A stretch of DNA of 5,777 nt. Origin: an uncultured Pedobacter sp. (lineage in GTDB: Bacteria > Bacteroidota > Bacteroidia > Sphingobacteriales > Sphingobacteriaceae). Below are positions 1 to 5,777 of the stretch, in pieces. The notes under the pieces are model-generated. The model saw only the letters and a list, made by a program, of their open reading frames with translations. It was not told where the DNA came from and ran no database searches. Location of the stretch: the NCBI RefSeq assembly GCF_946479715.1, contig NZ_CAMLHF010000273.1, positions 1-5,777 on the forward strand, written 5' to 3'. Numbering within the stretch: the stretch's first letter is position 1; each line of letters starts with the position of its first letter. Both the position numbers and the translations under genes were made by a program.

Positions 1-621
1 CGTCGCCAAAAAGGTAAATTGCGTATTGAGTTTATCAAAAGTGAAATTGTTAGCGTTTTTACCATTCCAAATCCGTTTGGATCCAAAATCTGTAAGATTT
101 ACCAAGTCAATCCCGGCGTCATCGCGAACTAATAAATATTCCCCTGCATTACTATAAACAAAATCCCTTACGCCGTAAAACATTTTCTCTGATTTGGTTT
201 CAAGATTTTGAACTAGTAATGAATCATTAAACTGCATCCCAATGTAGCTATCAACTGCTTTAAATGATTTGACGCTTGGAATCAGCCTGATGTCGCCACC
301 TATTAAATTTATGATCCCTAAAGAGTCATTTGATTTATAAAAAGCGAGCTGCCTTGATTTGTTTATAAAAGTAGGACTGATACCCTTAACCCCTTTTATT
401 TCCAATCTTTGATTGTTTATGATATCCAAAACAATGATTGTATTGTCAAAATCTTTGTTGCTACCAACTAGACAGACGGAAAATCTTCCATTGTCAGAAA
501 GAATCGCATTTTTGACTTCGGGCCATTGTTGAAGATCGCTAATGGCTAATGTTGGTCTTTGCCCTTTACTTGAAACCAAGTGGGTCAAACAAACGAAAAG
601 CAGTATGACATTTTTTTTCAT
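1..621 (-). CDS. Secreted S9-family (prolyl oligopeptidase-like) peptidase, N-terminal part only
   Basis: Open frame of 207 codons from ATG at 621 to the left edge with no stop, so the C-terminus is missing. Residues 1-21 look like a signal peptide (MKKN, then the hydrophobic VILLFVCL stretch, ending near SSKGQ). The mature part opens with QQWPEVKNAILSDNGRF (31-47), which matches the 'W-P-x-V, then I-S-x-D-G-K' opening of Bacteroidota S9 peptidases. Short beta-strand repeats follow, as in the propeller that precedes the hydrolase domain: ISPTFINKSRQLAFY (81-95), IDLVNLTDFGSKRIWNG (171-187) and NNFTFDKLNTQFTFL (191-205). The Ser-Asp-His catalytic domain would lie beyond the window, so peptidase activity is inferred, not seen. 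Family members cleave peptides; this one would act in the periplasm or outside the cell. It starts 18 bp after the thioredoxin-like gene and is probably co-transcribed with it. Alternative: another beta-propeller protein without a hydrolase domain. Confidence 0.62.
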   Translation of the reverse strand, partial: MKKNVILLFVCLTHLVSSKGQRPTLAISDLQQWPEVKNAILSDNGRFSVCLVGSNKDFDNTIIVLDIINNQRLEIKGVKGISPTFINKSRQLAFYKSNDSLGIINLIGGDIRLIPSVKSFKAVDSYIGMQFNDSLLVQNLETKSEKMFYGVRDFVYSNAGEYLLVRDDAGIDLVNLTDFGSKRIWNGKNANNFTFDKLNTQFTFLAT

Positions 622-628
622 TTCCCTT
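622..628 (-). promoter_or_regulatory. Possible ribosome binding site of the S9-like gene
   Basis: The sense strand reads AAGGGAA directly before the ATG at 621. This is the only purine-rich Shine-Dalgarno-like element seen in front of a gene in this window. Only two bases separate AAGGG from the ATG, shorter than usual, so it may contribute little. No in-frame start lies between the preceding stop and 621, and the signal peptide begins directly at this ATG, so the start holds either way. Confidence 0.3.
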
Positions 629-639
629 GAGCTATAAGT

Positions 640-1956
640 TTACCAGGTTGGAATACCCTTTTTCATTTTTTGCAGTATTTGCTCATACGAGGGATCAATT
701 GGTCGATTACCTTTTGCTGCTTTTTCTTCCTCAATTCTTAGTGCTCTACTTTCCCACTCCAACGCAGAACTAATTTGACCGGATTTATATAACAGGTTTG
801 CATAAGTATCTAACCAAATTTGGCTATTGGGATCTAATTTGAGCAACGTCTCCATATAACTGATTCCTTTATTAATAATCCTTTTATCATTACTATGTAG
901 GAATATCACGTCCCATATCATATTATTTAAAAGAAATTTGTTAATACCAACCGTATCCAATCCAAACTTGTCATTTTTTTGAACAAGTGATTCCGCGAAC
1001 TGGTGCCAGTCTTTTGTAACGCTGTAAAAAATAACTTTTGAGTTTATTACCAATCGTTCTGCATTATTTGGCCCGTATTTTTTTGAAACTTTCTTATATA
1101 TTTTGTTCCAGGGAGGAGTACTCGTTTTGGGTGTAAACTTGTTATCTGACCATAGATAAGAATCAATTGTTTCCCTTCTAATTATATTATCTACCACTAA
1201 TTGAGAATAACCCTTATACCTAACAATAGAATCAATTTTATGGCCGTTTTCATAAAATAAAAGAAAGCCTTTTTCCCTGGAAGTCTGTAAATATGATCCA
1301 ATGAATTGAATATTTTTTTTTAGAAGCAAGCTATCGTCCTGTAATAAGTATAAATAATTTTGTAAATAGTCCTTCGCAAGATTATTCGCTGTGATTACCT
1401 CCCCTAATGCTTGAGCTTTTTGAATCAATGCAGGTATTGACGAGTAATTTATTTGTCCCGAATAATATTTATTTACCGAAGTATAAAATTGTTGTTCAGA
1501 ACTTGAAGCCATTCTCACAAGATCTAAAAAACAAATTGCATTTTTGAAACCCATGCCCCGATCAACAATTGCGCCATCACTTGAAAAGAAGAGGAAGGTT
1601 GGATATGAATTTATCTTATATATTTTTTTAAACTCAGAAGCTTGATTATACATCGCTTTAACGTATTCCTCATCGTTTTTTGCAGAATCCATTTGCATTC
1701 TAATCGAAATAAATTTCTTATTGACATACTCGGCGATCTTTGCAGAATTATACACTTCGAAATCCATCCTTTTGCAAGGGACACACCAAGTAGTGTAGCA
1801 GTCAATAAAAATTAATTTGTTTTCCTTCTTGGCTTTTGATTTAAGTTGATCCCAATTAAGTCCCTTAGTCCATTGAATTCCCTTATTGCTATAATCAATC
1901 TGAGCCATAAGGTACAATGGCAGGGCAAAAATCACTGAACACAATAACTGTTTCAT
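640..1956 (-). CDS. Secreted thioredoxin-fold protein with TPR-like C-terminus
   Basis: Complete 438-residue protein. Residues 1-19 (MKQLLCSVIFALPLYLMAQ) are a likely signal peptide, placing it in the periplasm. Residues ~25-150 form a thioredoxin-like domain of the Thioredoxin_7/DsbD-C-terminal style: FIDCYTTWCVPCKRM carries the redox pair C58-V-P-C61 after W57, and YPTFLFF carries the expected cis-proline P119. Both key elements are intact, so thiol-disulfide activity is plausible; the direction (reductase, oxidase or isomerase) cannot be read from sequence. An extra cysteine, C53, sits five residues before the pair. Residues ~150-360 are mostly predicted helical, and I do not recognise them. 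Residues ~363-410 resemble a TPR helix pair (KGISYMETLLKLDPNSQIW, then YANLLYKSGQISSALEW), suggesting protein binding. The start gives a proper signal peptide; its leader is AT-rich without a Shine-Dalgarno. The gene follows SusD by 81 bp and precedes the S9-like gene by 18 bp. The partner or substrate is unknown. Confidence 0.85.
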   Translation of the reverse strand: MKQLLCSVIFALPLYLMAQIDYSNKGIQWTKGLNWDQLKSKAKKENKLIFIDCYTTWCVPCKRMDFEVYNSAKIAEYVNKKFISIRMQMDSAKNDEEYVKAMYNQASEFKKIYKINSYPTFLFFSSDGAIVDRGMGFKNAICFLDLVRMASSSEQQFYTSVNKYYSGQINYSSIPALIQKAQALGEVITANNLAKDYLQNYLYLLQDDSLLLKKNIQFIGSYLQTSREKGFLLFYENGHKIDSIVRYKGYSQLVVDNIIRRETIDSYLWSDNKFTPKTSTPPWNKIYKKVSKKYGPNNAERLVINSKVIFYSVTKDWHQFAESLVQKNDKFGLDTVGINKFLLNNMIWDVIFLHSNDKRIINKGISYMETLLKLDPNSQIWLDTYANLLYKSGQISSALEWESRALRIEEEKAAKGNRPIDPSYEQILQKMKKGIPTW

Positions 1957-2037
1957 TAATTAATTTTAATAATTATTTAATCGCTTAACGAGTAGATTAA
2001 AGTATTTCAACTCCAAGCTCTCATTTATTCGTAACGC
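1957..2037 (-). other. AT-rich spacer between the SusD-like and thioredoxin-like genes
   Basis: This 81-bp gap is the longest non-coding stretch in the window. I see no convincing Bacteroidota promoter (TTG near -33 with TAnnTTTG near -7) in the sense direction. TACTTTAA is only a partial match to the -7 element. There is no GC-rich hairpin with a U-tract, so no intrinsic terminator is called. The last ~25 bases before the thioredoxin start are almost purely A/T, typical of unstructured leaders in this phylum. It may hold a processing or attenuation site that lowers expression of the downstream genes relative to SusCD, but the sequence does not prove this. Confidence 0.4.
1976..2001. repeat. 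Short inverted repeat, 7-bp arms, in the SusD-thioredoxin spacer
   Basis: TTTAATC (1976-1982) is perfectly complementary to GATTAAA (1995-2001) across a 12-base loop. Each arm has one C or G, so an RNA hairpin here would be weak, and the match does not extend outward. It could be a regulator half-site pair or a weak stem in the mRNA, but in DNA this AT-rich it may also be chance. Confidence 0.3.
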
Positions 2038-3516
2038 CTAGTATCCCAGATTTTGAGTGAGAAAGGGGTCCCGATCTATCTCTACTTGTGGGATAGGATA
2101 TAATGACTGGTAGGCTGCCCACGGCATTCCGTTCGCCTTAATTGGAGTAGCGATAGACATAACCTCATCAATTTTGCTAGTGCGTTTTAAATCGAACCAA
2201 CGATGTCCCCATTCAGAGAACAATTCGACTTGTCTTTCATTTAAAATGGCATTCAGTAGAGAGACCTTATCATTTGCAATAGTTGGTCCAAGACCGGCTC
2301 TTGAACGAATAGTATTTAAATCGTTTTGTGCCTCATTAAATCTATTCAATTGCGCTCTCGCTTCGGCTCTTATTAAATACAGCTCACCAAGTCGCATGAC
2401 CATTGAATATTCATCAACTGGCACATTCGCTATACCAATCTTATATTTATAAGGATAGTTATAAATGTTTGGCCCTATAGTTAAAGTAGCCACCCAATTT
2501 GTCTTTCTTTGGTCATTAATTTCAAAAGCGGTAACCACACTACTACTTAGATAAACTGGATTGGTACTTGTATTTGGTCCACCAGATGGTAATATAAAAA
2601 GCCTACCATCCCCAGTATTTGTGTTTGTTCCTCCGGCTAAAACTGGTTGTAATTGCCAAATTGCTTCTCTACTATTCTTTTTGAAAACTCCATTAAGTGA
2701 GGTCAGCCCATAGAGAGTTGTGTTGTTAATGACGGTTGAAGCTGATAGTTCAGCGTTAATATAATCACCTGAATATAGATATACTCGTGATAACAATGCA
2801 GCTGCGGCCCATTTAGTTGGTCGAACTCTTTCTTCAGAACCAGCGACATAAGCCGTTAATACATCAGCCTTCAAATACTTATCACTTAAAAGAACCTGAG
2901 CTTCTTTTAAATCAGTAATAATTTGTTGATAAATCTTGTCTTTGGGGGCACGACTGATTACCGCATTTTCTTGCCAGTTTGTAGTTATTACCAAAGGGAT
3001 GTCACCGTACAAATTAACCAAATAAAAAAAACAAAAAGCACGCATAAACTTTGCTTCACCTAGCAATTGCTGTTTTACAACCGGGGTTAAACTATTAGAA
3101 GCAGTAAGCCCTTCAACGGCTACGTTAATTGTATAAATAAACGGGTAAATAGTTCTCCAATAATCATTGCTACCAGTGTTTATTTTATTAAGACCGTTTT
3201 GGTAGTAAGGCGAATAACTTTGATTTGAAGTTGCAAATAGTGTCAATTCATCAGCATTTAATCCGGCAAATAAAGAAAGGCTTAGTAAGCCATTCGAGAA
3301 TACATTTGTTTGGCTGATTGTTGTATATACTCCAGTTAATACAGCAGCTGCAGTTGCGTCAGTGGCATAGACATTCGCAGAATTTATACTAGTTGAAGGG
3401 CCATCAATTTCAATAAGTTTTTTACAGCTTGAAGGTAACAAGACAATAGATAGGCAAAAGAAATACAAGATTTTCTTATTAGAAATTGTATTGGTTATTT
3501 GTTTAACGCTTATCAT
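2038..3516 (-). CDS. SusD/RagB-family outer-membrane nutrient-binding lipoprotein
   Basis: Complete 492-residue protein, close to the usual SusD length. It begins with a basic N-region, a hydrophobic stretch (16-27) and a lipobox LPSSC, predicting lipidation at C31; proline at -3 is off-consensus, though Bacteroidota lipoboxes are loose. Family hallmarks appear in order: NSANVYATDATAAAVLTGVY (45-64); the helix with RAFCFFYLVNLYGDIPLV (159-176); the TPR-like helix MRLGELYLIRAEARAQL (374-390); NERQVELFSEWGHRWFDLKR (426-445); and the end YPIPQVEIDRDP...QNLGY (473-492). SusD proteins sit on the cell surface as a lid over the SusC barrel and capture ligand for import. Binding specificity cannot be read from the sequence. 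The start at 3516 is the only one giving a full signal, and lies 17 bp after the SusC stop, so the pair is almost surely co-transcribed and perhaps translationally coupled. No frameshift or gap is seen. Confidence 0.95.
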   Translation of the reverse strand: MISVKQITNTISNKKILYFFCLSIVLLPSSCKKLIEIDGPSTSINSANVYATDATAAAVLTGVYTTISQTNVFSNGLLSLSLFAGLNADELTLFATSNQSYSPYYQNGLNKINTGSNDYWRTIYPFIYTINVAVEGLTASNSLTPVVKQQLLGEAKFMRAFCFFYLVNLYGDIPLVITTNWQENAVISRAPKDKIYQQIITDLKEAQVLLSDKYLKADVLTAYVAGSEERVRPTKWAAAALLSRVYLYSGDYINAELSASTVINNTTLYGLTSLNGVFKKNSREAIWQLQPVLAGGTNTNTGDGRLFILPSGGPNTSTNPVYLSSSVVTAFEINDQRKTNWVATLTIGPNIYNYPYKYKIGIANVPVDEYSMVMRLGELYLIRAEARAQLNRFNEAQNDLNTIRSRAGLGPTIANDKVSLLNAILNERQVELFSEWGHRWFDLKRTSKIDEVMSIATPIKANGMPWAAYQSLYPIPQVEIDRDPFLTQNLGY

Positions 3517-3533
3517 TTTTCAAGAATTTAAAA

Positions 3534-5777
3534 TTAAAATTGCATTTGAAAGCCAATAGTCAATGTTCTTAACGGCGGTAATTTAGTTGAGCTAGAAGTT
3601 TCTGGGTCGAGTCCTTCATATTTCGAAATTGTAAAAAGATTTTGTGCATGGATAAATAACTTACAACTTTGAAGTTTACTCTTTAAGTTCCAGCGTGCAG
3701 GTAATTGCCAGGAAAGAGAAATATTCTTTAATCGAATATAAGATGCATCCGTGTAAGCAGCATCACTGTTGTTCGCATTACTTATAGATGATAATAGATT
3801 AAAAGATGAATGATATCTTTGTATTAATGCCACATCACCTGGTTTCTGCCATCTATTTAAAACAGAAATAGGTTGATTCTGGAAACCGAGGCCCGGTGCG
3901 CCTCCAAAAACATAATTGGAACCTAATTTTTTAACAAATTGGAATAAGAAATCTAATTCAATTCCTTTATAGGATATGTTGTTTTGAAATCCACCATAAT
4001 AAACGGGGGAAGTATTAATTAGAACAATATTATTGTCATTTGAATTATCCGGTGTGGTTGTTGCATTTCCATTGTTATCTGAAAATTGATATAAACCCGT
4101 TGCGGGATCAGTACCTAAGAAATGATAAATTCTTCTAATTGTAAAAGGCTCACCAATAATCAAATCGTTTTTATAAGATGAAGTGGCAATATTTGGAAAA
4201 TCTACAAGTTTATTTTTAGGAATAGTCAAATTAAAACTACTGCTCCAGGTAATATTTTTTGATTTTATATTTATTGTATTTAGATAAATTTCCAAACCAG
4301 AATTCTGGATTTTAGCTGGGAAATTCCTGGCAATAGTGCTAAACCCAGCAGTAATTGGCAATAGGTAACTAAGTAACTGGTTTGAAGAACGATTTCTATA
4401 TTGATTCAGATTCAATATAATCCTGTCATTAAATAATCCTAAGTCAAGTCCCCATTGTAATTTTCTAGTTTGTTCCCATTGCAAAAAAGGATTATTCAAT
4501 CCAGTCGGAACTAATCCTGAAGCAGATTGATAAGGCACACCAGGATTTACATTGTTATACAAACTTAAAAAAGCATAATCACCTATTTGATCATTACCTG
4601 TCGTCCCATAACTAACTCGAAGCTTACCAAAATTGATAAATGAAATACTGTTGGAAATAAATTTCTCCTTTGTAAACACCCACGCACCTGCAATAGAAGC
4701 AAAATTGTGGAACAAATTTTCTGAGCCGAATCTGGAACTGCCATCTCTTCTAGCAGTCATGTTCAATATGAATTTATCTCGAACATTGTAATTTATTCTA
4801 CCAAAAATGGCATTATACTTATAAACTGATTCTAAAGTTCCTCCATTTGGAATTGTAAGAGTTGTAGCAGATTTAATATCTTTAATTACTTCATCACTAT
4901 TAAATCCAGAGCCTTGAAATTGCTTTTTATCGCTATTAGTTTGTTGAAGAGTAACTCCAATAAGGGCATCAAATATTCCTTTACCAAATATTTTTGAATA
5001 ATTTATTTGAGGTTCAAGTATCCAAGAATTAATATTATAATTTCCGTAGGATGCAGCCCTACCTCTACTCCCTAAAAGTGTACTAAATTCAGGAGCATAG
5101 AAAGTTAGCGGAGTGGTCATAATATCATCAGTTTGAAGTGAATTGTAGCCCAAATTATTTTTAAGCACAAGTCCTGGTAAAATTTTATAGTTTAATATTA
5201 GACTACCTATTAAATTACTAGTTTTACAATTATACTTTTGATAAAGGAAAGTAAGAGGATGGCTCCTATTATTTAAAGTGGTATTTCCTGTTGAATTTAG
5301 AGCCCAATTTAAACTACCATCAGCATTATATAAGGCTGGTGAATTTGGAGCATAAGTTACTGCAATCGAAGTAAGATCGGTATTCATTAATTGATTATTA
5401 TCAGCCACATAATTTCCAGAGAATTGCAAATTGAATTTTTGATTTGCAGAACTATTATTGATGCTTACATGAAAGGAACCCTTTTGATCTGAAAAATTAC
5501 CTGGAAAAATTGTTGTCTCACGATGATATCCGCCACCTATTAAATATTGAGTATTATTATTTCCCCCTGAGACATTTACTTGTGCATCTGTATATTTTGC
5601 TGTTCCCCCCAATAATTCATCTTGCCAGTTTGTATAGCGAGTTGTATCCCAAAAACCATTGATATCATAATCTGTCGAAGTGATGGGCGAATTATCGTTT
5701 CTTTTTGCTTCATTTCTCATTTCGATATATTGTGGCGTATTCAGAAGATCCAATCTCTGTATCATTTTCCCCCATCC
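3534..5777 (-). CDS. SusC/RagA-family TonB-dependent outer-membrane transporter, C-terminal part
   Basis: The frame stays open to the right edge, giving 747 visible residues of a protein that normally runs to about 1000 or more. The ATG at 5765 is not the true start: the codons before it read G-W-G-K, continuing the usual run into RLDLLNTPQYIEMR. The signal peptide, carboxypeptidase-regulatory-like domain, any TonB-box region and most of the plug domain lie outside the window. Visible from the first residue: the end of the plug and entry to the barrel, with TNWQDELLGG (49-58) and DAQVNVSGG (64-72); barrel strands including the typical ARRDGSSRFG (342-351) and GTTGNDQIGDYAFLSLY (391-407); and the C-terminal signature YIRLKNISLSW (680-690), LFIHAQNLFTISKYEGLDPE (707-726), PPLRTLTIGFQMQF (734-747), ending in the terminal Phe of outer-membrane barrels. 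It imports the ligand captured by SusD, powered by TonB-ExbBD. Only two cysteines are visible. No internal break is seen. Confidence 0.95.
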   Translation of the reverse strand, partial: GWGKMIQRLDLLNTPQYIEMRNEAKRNDNSPITSTDYDINGFWDTTRYTNWQDELLGGTAKYTDAQVNVSGGNNNTQYLIGGGYHRETTIFPGNFSDQKGSFHVSINNSSANQKFNLQFSGNYVADNNQLMNTDLTSIAVTYAPNSPALYNADGSLNWALNSTGNTTLNNRSHPLTFLYQKYNCKTSNLIGSLILNYKILPGLVLKNNLGYNSLQTDDIMTTPLTFYAPEFSTLLGSRGRAASYGNYNINSWILEPQINYSKIFGKGIFDALIGVTLQQTNSDKKQFQGSGFNSDEVIKDIKSATTLTIPNGGTLESVYKYNAIFGRINYNVRDKFILNMTARRDGSSRFGSENLFHNFASIAGAWVFTKEKFISNSISFINFGKLRVSYGTTGNDQIGDYAFLSLYNNVNPGVPYQSASGLVPTGLNNPFLQWEQTRKLQWGLDLGLFNDRIILNLNQYRNRSSNQLLSYLLPITAGFSTIARNFPAKIQNSGLEIYLNTINIKSKNITWSSSFNLTIPKNKLVDFPNIATSSYKNDLIIGEPFTIRRIYHFLGTDPATGLYQFSDNNGNATTTPDNSNDNNIVLINTSPVYYGGFQNNISYKGIELDFLFQFVKKLGSNYVFGGAPGLGFQNQPISVLNRWQKPGDVALIQRYHSSFNLLSSISNANNSDAAYTDASYIRLKNISLSWQLPARWNLKSKLQSCKLFIHAQNLFTISKYEGLDPETSSSTKLPPLRTLTIGFQMQF

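Noticed and set aside
294..308. 15-base sequence CGCCACCTATTAAAT that also occurs at 5531-5545
   Set aside because: Both copies are coding and give similar Leu-Ile-Gly-Gly residues in two unrelated proteins. A match this short in AT-rich coding DNA is best explained by chance, and no further copies were seen.
1611..1805. 64-codon open frame on the minus strand
   Set aside because: It lies inside the thioredoxin-like gene in another frame, overlaps its conserved active-site region, and its translation shows no domain or signal; it is a shadow.
1939..1956. Cys6 of the thioredoxin-like protein as a lipobox cysteine
   Set aside because: It lies only six residues from the start, before most of the hydrophobic stretch, so no signal peptide could precede it. 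Cleavage after the AQ near residue 19 fits better.
1957..1982. A/T-only run before the thioredoxin start considered as a terminator tail
   Set aside because: The neighbouring hairpin is AT-rich and weak, and in the transcript it is followed by mixed A and U rather than a U-tract. AT-rich leaders are normal before genes in this phylum.
2174..2452. 92-codon open frame on the plus strand
   Set aside because: It is antisense to the most conserved C-terminal part of the SusD-like gene, and its translation has no recognisable feature.

Overview
The window looks like part of a Bacteroidota genome, most like the Sphingobacteriales/Chitinophagaceae type (Pedobacter- or Chitinophaga-like). The evidence is an adjacent SusC/SusD pair, AT-rich DNA, AT-rich gene leaders mostly without clear Shine-Dalgarno sequences, and a SusD lipoprotein signal of the Bacteroidota kind. 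The genus is an inference from gene style, not from any search.

All four genes lie on the minus strand, so transcription runs from position 5777 towards 1. In that order they are: the C-terminal ~747 residues of a SusC-like TonB-dependent outer-membrane transporter (3534-5777, its N-terminus beyond the right edge); a complete SusD/RagB-like surface lipoprotein (2038-3516); a complete secreted thioredoxin-fold protein with a long C-terminal extension and a TPR-like tail (640-1956); and the first 207 residues of a secreted protein that resembles the beta-propeller part of S9-family (prolyl oligopeptidase-like) peptidases (1-621, cut by the left edge). The spacers are 17, 81 and 18 bp, which suggests one operon with a possible breakpoint in the 81-bp gap. 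The operon promoter and any sigma/anti-sigma (FecI/FecR-type) regulator would lie to the right of the window.

Working model: SusD captures a ligand at the cell surface and SusC imports it through the outer membrane using TonB. The S9-like protein would then cleave peptides in the periplasm, and the thioredoxin-like protein would handle thiols or disulfides there. No glycoside hydrolase, polysaccharide lyase or sulfatase is visible, and a peptidase is. The locus therefore fits peptide or protein scavenging (compare RagAB of Porphyromonas gingivalis) better than glycan use, though only part of the locus can be seen. I see no RNA gene, CRISPR array, insertion sequence, origin or attachment site. 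I did not find a clearly undescribed system. The most unusual gene is the thioredoxin-TPR protein, whose ~200-residue middle section I do not recognise.
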